Assembly (NCBI GenBank): GCA_026419775.2
Contig: JAOPGA020000059.1
Location: 1-64,000, forward strand
Source: Acrasis kona
Lineage: Eukaryota; Heterolobosea; Eutetramitea; Acrasida; Acrasidae
Length of the DNA stretch: 64,000 nt
Reading direction: 5' to 3'
Shown here: positions 9,401 through 20,428 of the stretch, one piece after another
Numbering within the stretch: the stretch's first letter is position 1
Layout of the letters: each line of letters begins with the position of its first letter
Notes under the pieces: model-generated
What the model saw: only the letters and a program-made list of their open reading frames with translations
Database searches by the model: none
Told to the model about the DNA's origin: nothing
Position numbers and translations under genes: made by a program

Positions 9401-9891
9401 GGAATCTCGTCGAATAGTAAAGTAGGGATTACCTGCTCTTGTAGTGTCCTGTTTCTAAACCATACAAAAATTTTCCCGCTGGTCGAAAGTCCCGCTGTCC
9501 AAGTATATCCTACCAAGATGGATGTGATGTTTTCGTTCTTTGGTGAAGTTAATTTAAGGGGTTCGAATCCAATCTCTTGTCCCCAAGTGTAAATTTGACC
9601 AGAGGTTGTTAATACCGAGCCATGGTTACTGCCCGCATCAATCATGCTTATCTGTGAATCAAACTTCAGGTCCATTTTGACTGGTTTCTCATGCATGAGG
9701 GGTACATCATTTCCGTACAATCCAACACGATTATCCGACCATGAATATAATTTCATCAAAAGGTGTTCGCAGTCTTTTCCATATTTATACCATACACAAG
9801 TCTTTCTTTGTGGCTCTTGTGTGTTTATTGAGTGAAATATGAGCAGTATGAGAATAACACTAAACAAACGATTCGAACATGTCATAAACAT
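6490..9891 (-). CDS. Receptor-like kinase: signal peptide, RCC1 propeller, EGF, TM, TKL-type kinase
   Basis: Single exon, 1133 aa. A signal peptide (residues 1-24, ending SINTQ) precedes about 650 residues of RCC1/BLIP-II-like repeats (ITTSGQIYTWG-type strands such as LYLFGGNSFGQLGD and LYTFGANTANQLGD). A Cys-rich EGF-like module (about 687-733) and one membrane helix (about 744-772) follow. The cytosolic kinase domain (about 822-1105) has the GRGQYGVV loop, VAIK lysine, catalytic HFDLKPAN and DFG, so it keeps K, D, N and DFG but has Phe in place of the HRD Arg (non-RD). The APE motif reads CPE. It probably senses an external ligand and phosphorylates Ser/Thr or Tyr inside. The architecture is typical of expanded heterolobosean receptor kinases. 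Start chosen at 9891; the next gene diverges only 71 bp away. Confidence 0.9.
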   Translation of the reverse strand: MFMTCSNRLFSVILILLIFHSINTQEPQRKTCVWYKYGKDCEHLLMKLYSWSDNRVGLYGNDVPLMHEKPVKMDLKFDSQISMIDAGSNHGSVLTTSGQIYTWGQEIGFEPLKLTSPKNENITSILVGYTWTAGLSTSGKIFVWFRNRTLQEQVIPTLLFDEIPVLSIRNRCPSRILVGYTGTQLIVWDQNLSTKQPINRINVIGSLRAFTHKTIAQRDTHDIAYINNEGTLFHYVSFGSDKSNNATITYNLTRAASSLFINSTLPTNIIIFDEAGDSYIVPEHSQQPLPRFHPQSVVMCSYAYALNMNGDAVAWGINTGQSGSGSGLSGQIDTPMMIDVLDIKDEQDGIKEISCSNNFVFALTNNNNLWGWGFNLRNQLAIGIKDRLQTLVPNIAPKEVSTGQYHTAVIDHRFNLYLFGGNSFGQLGDRTNIFQNFPVLCRGVSNVIMVSCGQQHTMVVTSANDTQILYTFGANTANQLGDGTVKDRNYPNIVFFVNKPNRVVTISAGGTSSIMLLESGSVYICGLWRYKTMERILKNKTIVNVQSGFYTQYLLDVTGDVIVIDELSFVERYSTVVSLNATRIYGTCMMNYLIVETLNGTRAIRAIDGEGAQNIKIQNVDINKVKSIISPDLGNTLFISVNGSLVFYGGDVANNTPIHPSMLVDANFEPKSLYYGAWNTTYLIAKECVSGYSGPFCSNFYCGGLHLNDTNVCSGHGLCLAPNLCSCFDNNKWWHGDNCEYPSEIFLISVILPVICVTFLCVALGFAIICLRAQKLNSKHKAFESLLDDVLVEYKENLLYDTATPLQDVAVDAIKQTDTYFISFDDVIFLDKLGRGQYGVVFRGRYNSTTPVAIKMLTTNVNDSGIADFRQEALTLARIHHPHCVMFVGVTVDNGSRYIITELMHQSLSDVVHMKKKNIVSDVIFSDKESRPTRVIYRTMTMECKLSILLQVSDAMAYLHLKGMIHFDLKPANVLLNKHMDTAKICDFGTTLMTGVSFSGGTLGYMCPELLSGGNSFRATNKVDVYSFAIIMYEMLFERHAYNIVSKKYIEDNVLIKKQRPPLPLDYEHVFSDVELMYVQLMMDCWEEKPQDRPDFKDVYLRLEYMNTQCLDSNSGRQPLAIRPASFSVAKKS

Positions 9892-9962
9892 CTAATCATC
9901 TCCTGCGATTACAAAAAGATATTCACTCTGTCAACCACAACTTCTCCCGCCCACAACGTAAT

Positions 9963-12900
9963 TTGAATGTAACGATGGAACTCAATGATACAAACAAAGA
10001 TGACATCAACTCAAACATTTCAACAATCAATGCAATTACAGCAGATATACCTTATGGAAAGACACTTGGATTTCTAAATGCTTACAGAAGAAGAACACAT
10101 TGGATCGTTTATAATATTTATTTCCTTATTCAAATTGGGATATCTATACCGCTGATGTTTCCGCCTAATGTACTTTGGGGTGACCTTTTTTCAATCATCT
10201 TTAAATGGAGTTATATAATACGCACATTAGGATTAGAATATGCACCTTACAACGTTTACTATTATTTGAATTCAGTTTTTGCGATTTTGTACCTTATTAC
10301 GTTTGTAGTGTTTGGAATTAGCTACACAGCATACAACAGAGCAACACAATTTCGCATAACCCGCAATATCGTTGTTTGGATTTCAACATTATTATCGATC
10401 TTCTACCCATTTATAATTTATTGTTACACCATGTTTTGGGATTGTAATTTATCACAGAGCCGACTTAACAGGTTTCAAACAATGAGCTGTTACGACCAAA
10501 GCAATATAGTGTTTGGATTGATTAGTGCTTTTATATTGTTTTCTCAAAGCTTTTTTATTGTAATACACGTGATTAGTATAACTGATATGACATCTGGTAG
10601 TCAATCATCAGTCTTTTCTATAGATCGCTTCTACATTATACTTTATGAAAGGTTATCACAACTAGTGATATCTTTGCTTTATCACTTAATACCAAAATAT
10701 GCAGTTTGGCCGATACCTTCCCTTCAGATTGTTAGTAGCGCTCTGATGGCGATTTCGATGGCTTATTATTTACCTTTTTATAACAAACATACAAATTGCT
10801 TTTTCTTCTCTTTCGTCGTTGCGAGGTTGGTTACCTCAATAGTTGTTCTCATAACATCAACAGTAAATTACTATAATCCGACTTACATTGTTGGAACGAC
10901 TCTGTCCGTTGCGTCTCTGATTGTGTTTTTGGTTTGTCTTGTAATATCCTTCATTGGACTAGAAATATATATTTATTGGATATCTAGACAAGTTCAACAC
11001 GCTGAAGATTTGCTTGTTGCTTCCTCTAATAGTGACAATGAATTTCCTACAAACTTGAGAAAACAAATTAGCGTGAGAGCTTTGGAATTCGGTTTGAAAT
11101 TCGCACTTGGGAGTAGGCAAGATACAGTAGTGCAACAACTCGACAAAGTAGTCAAACTTGCAGCGCTACAAAACTTAGATTCTTGTAAATTATCAATAAC
11201 TAGGGCTGTAATGCACATTTACTATGACGAAGGGAGACAGAGATATGCTTCAACATGCTTGATGCATGCATTATCGTTTAATCCAAGTTTGGTTTCTCAA
11301 TTTGATATTGCCCTGAGGATGCAGGATCTTGAGAATGAACTTGGCAGTTACAAAATACAAAAGAGAGTCAACCACAGGCTACACCTGGCCAAGAGGAAAA
11401 TAGCCGAAGTAAATGCCCATGCCAAGCAATTCTGGGGGACAATTTTCGAATCAAGTGACCACGACCTGTGTTCAATATTAGAATCAATGCACTCTAAAAT
11501 GAGAGATTGTGGTATGATTGTGAATGATTTGGCAACAGAGTGTCCAAAGCTTTCTAAAGTTATGGAACTAAAGGCAGAATACACAAGAGACGTAAAAAGG
11601 GATTTTTATAAAGCTGCAGAAATTCAAGACGTCGCAGATAAACTTAGACAAGAGGAAGAGGTATGTGAAGTGTCGAATAATATTGTAACTTATTATGTAG
11701 GAGCTTGCATCCAAGAGAAGAGTTGCATTTACTCAATCGTCCCTGTCCATACCACCCCAAACACCAAACAACAAAAGACAAGGAGACTTTTTCAATAGTA
11801 AAAACCAAATAATACCTGTTGAGGAATCTGATGCATTTGAGAACGAAGACTCACATCAATACCAAGATGAAGTTTTTGATGTAGAGAAGTACACAGAAGA
11901 GTAATTTTCCACATCACAATAATCTAAAATTGTAGAAACAAAAAACAGTTGAACTCCACTCAGAACCAACGCGTTGATGAAACCGTAAAGTACAGAAAAT
12001 CCATTTTACGAAAGAATCATCATTTTTTGGCAAGATCGATATTATTCCTGTTCGTTGCCCTCTTTATGCTCCTTTTAGTTGCATCAATCATTTCATCACA
12101 AATAGCCATCGTAATCAATAACGTCCAAACGCAGTTTGAAGCATGTCGTCTCCAATCAAACAGTTATACTGTTCTTGACCAAATGAGATACAATCAATTC
12201 CAATACAGGTTGACCAACACAAGTGATCCTCTAATCTCCACAAGAACAGCTCAAATACAACAGGATATCACACAAACTGTTTCAGATGTACCGGCATCAA
12301 GCTCATTCACATCACAACTCTACTCCTTCTTTTCATCAAGTCCAGAACCTCGTCAATCGGAACGAACGTTATATGACTTTTCAATTCAGCTACAAAATAC
12401 ATTGAGTCAATTGGTTGCATATCCCATTTTGAATGAAACAATGTAAGTAAAACAATACGTCAATGATTCTAACACTAATAGATCAAACAACAACTTTTTG
12501 TTGTTATGGAACAATCGATTGACATCCCTCAACAATTATCGATCCTACTGCAACGATCTCACTGAATCATACTTGACCTCATCACAGTCCAATCTAGCAG
12601 GTTTAATATCGATATACGTTATTGCAGCCGTTCTACTTTTACTTGTACTTTTCACATGCATACCCATACTATACTGTATATTCACATCAAGAAGAAGGAT
12701 GTTAAATGTACTTAGGACCATACCAAAGACCACCATCAAGTCCATACATTCAACCATCAGCAATCCACCACAAAACTACAAATTACACACCAAGAGGTTT
12801 GGCTCTAAACACAAGATTACATGCTCATTGCTATTATATGCTTTGGGTTGTGTGTTGGTTTTGATTTGCATAGCCATAGATGGAGGTGTCAAGATCAATG

Positions 12901-14960
12901 CTCACCAAAAGACTTATCGTCTGGTCAGGAACGCAGCAACATTGAGCGCATCGCTAAGAAGGATTAGTTTTGAACTAGGAGAACTCACACAACAAACAGT
13001 AAGAACATTTCACACGAAAAAAATTAATCCTTTTTAGAGTTTTGATCAATTATCAAGTACTTCGTTGGACGTTACACCAGAAAATATTACTTTACAGATC
13101 AACTCAGCGAGGATGTTGTGGAACTCAATACGTTTTGGAACATCAAACAGTGCTTCATTGTTGGGTCAATCCACTTTATTAGACCAGATCATACAATCGG
13201 ATACATTATGCGCTCCCTCCGCTGGGAAACTATCATCTCCAATTAACGATGATCGCAACGTTACCATCTCCAGGTCACCAATGGTTTATGATTTTACATT
13301 ATCCTGCATCAGCATGAACACATTATTGGAAACCATCTTATCATCAAGTACTTTATTGGTTACAACGTACCCTACATTGAGCCCATTGTCAAGATTTAAT
13401 CAAAGAAATCAAACTTTTGTAATGGTTGACCTGATGAGATATCGCATTGAAGAATCCATCATTTACTTTTTTTTCAATCCTTCGTTATTTGTTTCTGGTT
13501 TTCAATTTTGGTATGTCTGTGTGTTGGTTTTGATTTTTGTAAATGTTCCATGCATCATTTATGCACTTGTCCACTTCCACATGTATATTGCTGTTAGTCA
13601 CCAAATACGTAAAATGATCATGTATGTTCCTGATAAAGTTATTGATGACATTCCGTCCCTTCGTAAATTTGTGATGCATGATTTGCGTTGGAGAACGATG
13701 CTAAAAACTTCTAGTGATGTTGTCGTCGATGATGAAAATAAAGAATTAAACTTTGATTATGGTGCCACTAGTTTATTGCAAATTACACAAGAACCAATGT
13801 TAATTTGTGATCAAGAAAAAATCATCATGAATGTGAATTCTGCCTTGTGTGAAATGTTTTGTTATGAGGATCAATATGAGTTGCTTGGTAAAGTCTTTGA
13901 TGATGTTTTGTTAAATCACACGAATCTCGAATTGCCCACCTCTCACATGCAGTCAACGCAAGTTGGTGTCAAGAAGGATAATGTAACATTCCCAATAAAG
14001 TTGTGTATTAGTATGTTCGACTCTAGGGATGGCAGTCGAATGGCTTCTGTTTTATTCCTTGACGACAGTGAACACTATAATCAGTTGAAAATTGAAAAAG
14101 AACGCTCTGATAAATTACTTGCTAGTATAGTACCTCTAGCCGTTGCTAATAAAATGAATAGCGGCGAACAGTGCATCGCCGAGTCTTTTCCTGATGTTAC
14201 TTGTTTACAATTAAGACTGACTGATTTTGATGTCCTATCCAGAGGCATGTCCGCTCTTGACACCGTTCAGATGCTGGATGCATGTGTCGGTGCTCTTGAT
14301 GATTTGTGTACAACGTACGGCTTGGAAAAGATTTTGAAAACAAGTACTGATACATACTTTTGTGTCGGCGGCATGCACGGTCACGATAAGGAACACGCCT
14401 TGAGAGCAGTCAAGTTCGCACAAGAAGCTGTAAAGGCCATCAAGGAAGTTTCAGACTCTCTTAATGTTTGTATCGGCATCCACACCGGCTCTATTATGGC
14501 TGGAGTTGTTGGTAGGACCAAATTTTGTTATGATGTTTGGGGCGAGACTTCAGAGATGACACGAGTATTATGCGATTCTTGTGAAGTAGGTAGAATCTTG
14601 TGCAGTGACACCGTTCAGTCGAGGTTGACTGACATCCACTTTAAAGAGCACATGATCAGCATCATGATGGACGGATATGAACATGCTACCATGAAGGCCT
14701 ATTTGTTATGTACTGAAGAAGACCAAGTAGAAGACACAGATCAACCAATTCAAAGACAAACCGAAGAAGCATACGAACCCATTACACAACCACCTACACC
14801 AATCCTAAGAGATTATGAGCAGAGAAGTTCTCCATTATCCAGGCCAATCACTCCCATCCGAACAACATTGGGCGAACCAAATAAAAACATAGCAAAGAAG
14901 ACAGGATTACCTCCCTTGAGAAGATATAACAATGTTGAAAAAAACAATTTAGATGTATAA
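9963..14960 (+). CDS. Multi-TM TmcB-like protein with PAS and degenerate class III cyclase domain
   Basis: Five exons: 9963-11660, 11701-11900, 11936-12442, 12482-12998 and 13038-14960. The introns are 40, 35, 39 and 39 nt, all GT-AG and phase-matched. The product is about 1614 aa. The N-terminal half has about ten membrane helices followed by a cytosolic helical region, as in TmcB/tiny-macrocysts proteins. More helices follow (about 600-900 and 1130). A PAS-like domain (about 1220-1330) leads through a signalling helix (LKIEKERSDKLLASIVP) into a class III nucleotidyl cyclase fold (about 1355-1540). Metal Asp 2 (STDTYFCVGG) and GIHTGSIMAGVVG remain. The first metal Asp position is Arg (LQLRLTDF in place of the FxDI pattern), and the Asn of the WGxxVN motif is Glu (WGETSE). 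Catalysis is therefore doubtful. Internal pieces without ATG are exons, not separate genes. Confidence 0.88.
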
Positions 14961-14988
14961 ATTAAGAATAAAAATGTAAAATACAAGT

Positions 14989-16052
14989 TTAATGTTTGTG
15001 TGTGATTTTTAGAATTTCTCTCATGTTTGATTGTCCATCTGCTATTTTGTGCACAGTGGAAATGTTCATTTCTGCTTTATCCAAAACCATGCTTTCGAAC
15101 TGACGAACTCCTCCACCACATCCAAAGTAATAAGTCTGAAATTTTAATGTCAGATAGGTTTTTTAAAATTACCTTTGCTGCCAAGTAAATCACTCCATCA
15201 GGTTTCAACAATCTCTTCATGTATTTGTACAGTTTCGAATGTGAACTGCTAGAGTATAGGGTGTCGGAAGTTAATATCAGATCGTATTGATCGCCTCTCT
15301 CATCTTGATATTCCTAAGTTGTGTTAAAAAAGTTGACAACTCGATTTTTACCTCCAAAAGAGACCAGTCCCCACTGAAAAATGAAGCACAAGAGGCTAGT
15401 CTTCCGTCTTTATCATTAAGCACCAAGTTAGGCATTGTTAGGAACTTTACTACTTCATCATTGTAGTCTTGGAAATGTGATTTTGTACCGCGACCCGTTA
15501 TCAAGCAATATATACCGGGTAGACCGTGGCCGCAACCAACCTCAAGGACTTGTTTGTTGTCGACCTCAATTTTTTCATCAATGAGGTATTGCACCAAGTC
15601 CACCGCACATTCCCAAAGTTTGAAACCACCCTCATACACGCCGCTTATTAAATCAGTTTTCTTCAAGTCTCCCGCAAAGCTGCACTGTTCATTGTTTAGC
15701 TGTTCTTCTGCTTTAATTGTGAGCTTAGTCATCGATATATGTTCCTTCTCCTTCACATGAAACGATACAACCTCAGTGTGTGCTTTCGGCAATAATTCAC
15801 TTCTTATTAATTGCTAAAACTTTATAAATCTTCAATAACATGTACATACAAGGTGGTCACTAGATAAAATGTTCTCTTCCGCCTCACGAACAGGTCCATC
15901 GTTTCGATCTTTGTAATCCTCTGCCTCTGTTAAAGTGCGACTCACGACGCTCTCATCCTCATCAATCTCAAAATTGAATGAAAATTCAACCTAATTTTTG
16001 TTATTTGCAGTTAACATGAATAACCCACTTTGTCGTCAAAGTTCATGTTCAT
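14989..16052 (-). CDS. Protein-histidine N-methyltransferase, METTL18-like
   Basis: Five exons on the minus strand: 16052-16029, 15990-15850, 15813-15352, 15313-15173 and 15135-14989. The introns are 38, 36, 38 and 37 nt. The product is about 304 aa, normal for the family. METTL18/Hpm1 methylates a histidine of ribosomal protein uL3. Diagnostic blocks are DLISGVYEGGFKLWEC, VLEVGCGHGLPGI (SAM site), HFQDYNDEVV, YDLILTSDTLY, YLAAKTYYFGCGGGV and a C-terminal REILKITHK. The acidic N-terminal extension (FNFEIDEDES) is also typical. It ends only 28 bp from the convergent cyclase-like gene. The first exon (MNMNFDDK) is the least certain; its donor is GTGGGT. Confidence 0.88.
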
Positions 16053-16124
16053 GGTTTATTGTTTTGTAAACAAAAAAAAAGAGTTGGCATAACTCCGAAT
16101 GTGGCTGCATCTCGTTTAGTTGTC

Positions 16125-16558
16125 ATGTCCGGAGTTGAACTTACTGAATAGAAAATACACCAGTATATCATAATGATGATGAAGATCCAAGAATGATAAC
16201 TAATCAATATCCTGTTCAAAAATTAAGAAGTAAATCAGTGGGAGATATAAACAGAATAAAAAATAATGATGATAGTGATCAAAAGAAACAAACTCCAACC
16301 GTTCATCAAAGATATGAAAGGATAGAGTCTCATCCAGATACTCTCAAACAACCTTCTTCTAATCAATATGGTCGTTACTCTTCGTCGCCTCGCTTCAATT
16401 ATATAATCCACTTATACCATCAAATAGACCCGAACAAAAACTATTTGATGGTAAAAAGAGGTCCCACTTTATAGATAACAATCAACAACATCACACCTCA
16501 CTCTTCTTCTCATTTTGAAAGAATAACAACAAAACCAAAAACTGAACTTAAGACTTGA
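16125..16558 (+). pseudogene. Frameshifted low-complexity coding relic
   Basis: A coding-like stretch passes through three frames. It starts MSGVELTE (ATG 16125) and hits TAG. Frame 2 then gives a Ser/Gln/Asn-rich piece containing RMITNQYPVQKLRSKSVGD and QRYERIESHPDTLKQPSS. Near 16400 the sense shifts to PLIPSNRPEQKLFDGKKRS, and near 16495 to SSSHFERITTKPKTELK before a stop at 16558. At least three indels would be needed to rejoin it and no splice sites explain them. Either a decayed gene or an error-prone stretch. No family recognised. Confidence 0.4.
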
Positions 16559-16814
16559 ATATCTTTGTGAAAGATTCTAAAATCTTGTCTGCATAGAAAT
16601 TTTTAAGATATGGAGGCATTTATTTATTCACAAACAATTTCATTCTCACAACTGACACTGTCCTGTCCATCATTTCTTGTTGTCGGTAAACCGAAACAAT
16701 TTTTGGTTGTGACGAACAACATTTTGAGGTATGACATTCGAGTGATGGAGTGACAAGTTACTGGCCATTAAAGCATATCATGGACCATTGGTAACTTTTT
16801 AACACAAAACAAGA

Positions 16815-18138
16815 ATGGGTTCAGGTACTACTTGGTCTGAGGACAATAATGAGAGGCTGTCATTTGCTTATAACTTCCTGGGCATTAGAGATAAGCAACT
16901 TTTACAAATGTTTGTCATTGGTGAGAGCGAGAAGAGATTAAAGGAATATGTGAGAAATGCCACTGGATCGATGTTGGTTGCAGTAGATGCCAAACCAAAG
17001 TGTGGAGTGGACAAATCCTTGGGTGAGAACGCAGTTAGAGACCACTTTGATGAGCTCTTAAAACTTTACAAGACAAAAAGGGAAGCCAACATTTCCTTCC
17101 GTGATGATGCAGCAAAGCACTATGCACCAAAAAAAAGGCATCTAATGTATGGGGCAAAATTGACACTTCCTATGAACCATTAACTGACGATGAATCGGAC
17201 AGTTTTGAGTATTCACAACTTAGTACGTGCCAATACTTTCGTACCACTAATAGCTAGGTTTTAAGCAGAATGACATGCACATCACTGCGAAGAACATAGT
17301 TGAGGGTGCCAGAAAGAGGAGGAAGTTTACAGCCTCAGCATATTCAATAGTTAAAAGAGCTTAAAATAGCCGCCGCTCTGAGTTACTAAAGTCGACGTTC
17401 GATTATAGCTGGATGATCGAGCTCATGGACAGGTACCAATTTTATTACAATGGGTATGTGATTCTTTGATAGTGTTCTAACAAATCTAGAAACGTAGCAG
17501 TAAATTTACAGTTTTGGAAAGAAAGTCCTGCCTATGACCTTTACTGCACCAACGGTACACAAAGCATTATCTTTTTGTTCGAAAAAAAGGTCAACGTTGA
17601 CAAAAAGAACGCTTGTTTTGAGACATTTGACGGTCATGACGTCTTGAGGGTTATTGTGGGACGAATGGTATTAACCTGCGCTGCAATCAACAACCCAGCA
17701 ACAACGAAAACGTACAGACTAGGTGCTGTAATGACACGAAGCAGCTTTCTCTTTATCAAGCTGGCAGTGTCCATAGACAGGAACAGAACCCTCGCCAAAT
17801 TCGACTGTGGAAGGAGCAGCCTCTGCATACGTCATTTTGAAGGACTATTTTGACTACATGGTCAAACCAGAAGCGCACTACAATACAAAGAGGTTGGTTG
17901 TTGAAGGATACTTAAATGAGATCGATTTCACGCTTATCACGACGCAAAAACAGTACAACGCTGTTTTCTCCCCTGGTTCAACCACATCATCAAATGAGTT
18001 CATCAGGAAAAGGAAGACACCAGACCAGGTAAGTAACGACTCACATAGAAAAAAAAAGAAGAAGGAAGAAAGTGATACCGAAACTGACTCATCTTCCAAA
18101 GAAAAAAAGAAGCAAGAAAGAAGCAGAATAGGAAGTCT
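16815..18138 (+). pseudogene. Decayed multi-exon gene, unknown family
   Basis: ATG 16815 opens 122 codons (MGSGTTWSEDNNERLSF...). At an A8 run (17129-17136) the frame shifts; adding one A would continue into ASNVWGKIDTSYEPLTDDESDS. Splicing 17223-17257 continues as SFKQNDMHITAKN... until an in-frame TAA (17362-17364). After a second intron-like segment (17433-17489) the frame reads NVAVNLQFWKESPAYD to about 17800. It then shifts once more to STVEGAASAYVILKDYFDYMVKPEAHY and ends in a Lys/Ser/Glu-rich tail. Intact-looking introns with one missing base, one stop and one frameshift indicate a recently dead gene, or partly assembly error. A retroelement remnant abuts its 3' end. Confidence 0.55.
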
Positions 18139-19524
18139 TTATAAAGTAATAATAAACGTAATACATAGACTATGCACTACTCCCGTGAGGGCAAATAATG
18201 TGCAAGTCAAGGTGTGGTGTTGTTGTAGGATGGCGTCGAGGTCCATCTGGAGGGAGCGGCGGAACGGTTGGAGGAAGAAGATGGGGCCCTCATATCTGGA
18301 TTTCTTTCTTCTTGGCCTGGGTGAGTTTGTTCCACTTTTGAGGTCTCTGTTGTAGAATTGATTGTGGTATCGTGTAGAATATCGACGTTTTTTTCGGTAA
18401 AGGGAACCGTATGAGTTTATCACCAATGCAGTTATCAAAGACCGTGTGTGTGAGGAGTATCGGTTGGCGGTCGGAGTCGTGAAATGTAATAACCTCGCAC
18501 GAATTTAATACCCTAGAAGTGACTGCTGTCACGTTCGATATCCGTTTAAAAATATAATCAATGCAGTTTTCCGGAGAATGTGGGCGAGGTTGTTTCCGAA
18601 GAGAGGTGGAATTTGTCCATCAGATTGGTAAGGCGTTGTGAAGAATCATCAATTTCGACGTTGAAATCACCGGAGATGATAATGTCGTGTCTTTTCAAAC
18701 GTGCTCCTGTAGTCCATTCTTCGATTCTTCTTGTTCAATTCCCAATGATTCTTGGTTCGAGGTGGTACTGGTATGGCTCGTGGGGAGATATGCACAGACA
18801 AGGGTGGTAGGGTGGAGTTTAAGGTTAACCGAAATACATGCCGCTCGACCTTCGTACGTAGAGTTCGTCTGGGAGACGGTAATTACATTGTTTCGGAATC
18901 TCTTTTTGATGATGTTTCTTTTTGTTTGTTAGGCCATGTCCTATACATATTTAGCCGAGTTTTTCGAAACTGTGTTGGAGAGTGAGGAGTTCCGAATGGA
19001 GGTGGTGGGATTCTTGGATGCATAGAATGTCAACATCATATCGAGTGAGAGTTGACAATGTTGTGGAGGCGGTTTGTCAACGGTGGTTTGGTGGAAATAA
19101 ATTTACCGTTGGCATTCCAGGCGATGGTGATGAAATCTTTAACCATTCTTAATGTGGGTGGCGTCGTGTTGTTTGATTGAAGCGCTGCAAATAGTCCCCT
19201 CATGCATGTTGAAATGTCGGACATAACTTGTTTGGTGTTTGACATTGTTCCAACCATCATTGAAATTGATGATTCCATCGAGAGGATCCTATTTTGATAG
19301 GCTTCACTATGATCTTCCAAAAATTGAATTCTCTCATGGGATTCTTTTTCGGAGCGATCGGTTGTTGGTAAGTCGTGCTGGGTTTGTGTATTCGATGCTG
19401 TAAATTTCTGCCTAATAGAAAAAGTATCTTCCGTGCTGTTAATTTTGTGGACAGATGTCTCAACGAGAACCCTTTCTGCTTTCTTGCCACGTCTCTTTCT
19501 GTGTCTCCTCTTTTTTGTTTTCAA
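18139..19524 (-). mobile_element. Dead non-LTR (LINE-type) retrotransposon fragment: basic/coiled-coil region plus APE-like endonuclease
   Basis: On the minus strand a basic start (MKTKKRRHRKRRGKKAERV, 19524) and a coiled-coil region lead into FITIAWNANGKF and, after a frameshift, DVDILCIQESHH. Further blocks in changing frames are GRAACISVNLKLHPTTLVCAYLP, RHDIIISGDFNVEIDD and LHCIDYIF with ITFHDSDRQPI. These match the order of exonuclease-endonuclease-phosphatase motifs in LINE ORF2 (WNxNG, IQE, GDFN, DYI, SDH-like). No reverse transcriptase follows; the element stops near 18139 against the decayed plus-strand gene. At least four frameshifts or stops make it inactive. Losing the 3' RT part is the reverse of usual 5' truncation. 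Confidence 0.7.
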
Positions 19525-19801
19525 AGTAAGTGAATTGGTTTTGTAAACATCGGCGATGGACGCGAGAGGTTGTCTCGTTAATGTTCGTTGGAACTATAGC
19601 ACTAAGAAGGCACATTTTTAATAAAAGAAGCAACAAATACAAAATAAAGTTTTAATACTTGTGTTCCATCTAAGTTTGTCAGTCGCGCATGCTTCTACTA
19701 GACTTTGCAGGTGGACGTCATTACAACAGAGACTCGCACAATACAAAACCTTTAAACACATTTACGACCCAGTTAAGGAAGCCTTAACTAGGTCTTTAAC
19801 A

Positions 19802-20362
19802 TCACCCACCTTGTTTGTTCAAATCAACTCCAACATCAGAAAATCTATTAATGTTGGCACCACTCTTTCTCTCAAGTTTCTTTCCGACAGAGGCGACACC
19901 TTTTACAAGGTATTTTCGTTCTTCTTTGTCTTTCTTCAACTTTTCACGTAGTAGCTCGCGCTCAGATTTTTCCTTCTTCTGCCTCTCCTGTGCTTCTCTT
20001 CTACTCTTTTCCATCTCTAAATCTTTTCCGTCCACAGTTTTATCTGCATTCAAACTATTTTGAATAATCTTGAGAGCAGTTTCAAATGTTTGTAAGTTAA
20101 AAGAAGACTCAGGTAGCGTCAAAACATTTTCATCTCCGTCGAAAATTTCAAATCCAAGAAGGTACAACAGTCCCATGGCATTTTCATATCTCGCGATCTT
20201 TTCAGAAACTTTCGCGTTGGTAAGTGGTATCTTTTTAAACTTTTGTTCGTTGGGCTTAGTAATAATGTTATTGATTACTGACTGCAAGAGTTTGACAGTA
20301 TCAATTGGTAATATCTCATCGTCTCCGTTAAGCAGGCAGCTGACCTGCTCTGAGACTGACAT
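19802..20362 (-). CDS. PUB (PUG) domain protein
   Basis: ATG at 20362 (MSVSEQ); 186 aa. Residues about 20-95 form a PUB domain: VKLLQSVINNIITKPNEQKF, then KIPLTNAKVSEKIARYENAMGLLYLLGF and FETALKII. PUB domains bind the C-terminal tail of the AAA ATPase p97/CDC48, as in peptide:N-glycanase and UBXN6. The rest (about 110-186) is a charged coiled coil (REAQERQKKEKSERELLREK) with no UBX or transglutaminase domain. It is therefore a short adaptor-like member, acting in cytosolic or ER-associated degradation by inference. An in-frame leader upstream has no ATG and is untranslated. A small coiled-coil gene lies 66 bp upstream on the same strand. Confidence 0.8.
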   Translation of the reverse strand: MSVSEQVSCLLNGDDEILPIDTVKLLQSVINNIITKPNEQKFKKIPLTNAKVSEKIARYENAMGLLYLLGFEIFDGDENVLTLPESSFNLQTFETALKIIQNSLNADKTVDGKDLEMEKSRREAQERQKKEKSERELLREKLKKDKEERKYLVKGVASVGKKLERKSGANINRFSDVGVDLNKQGG

Positions 20363-20428
20363 TGTTGGTCTAAATTTGATGAACTTCGGATTCAGGTTGA
20401 CCAACAAACTTGAATGTTCAAAAAATGA

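Noticed and set aside
9548-9566. A GGTTCGAATCC-like tRNA B-box near 9555
   Set aside because: It lies inside the receptor-kinase coding sequence, with no pairing arms around it.
11949-13065. Several short genes between the TmcB-like and cyclase-like regions
   Set aside because: They lack ATG starts. The pieces join by 35-40 nt GT-AG introns in matching phase to one long gene.
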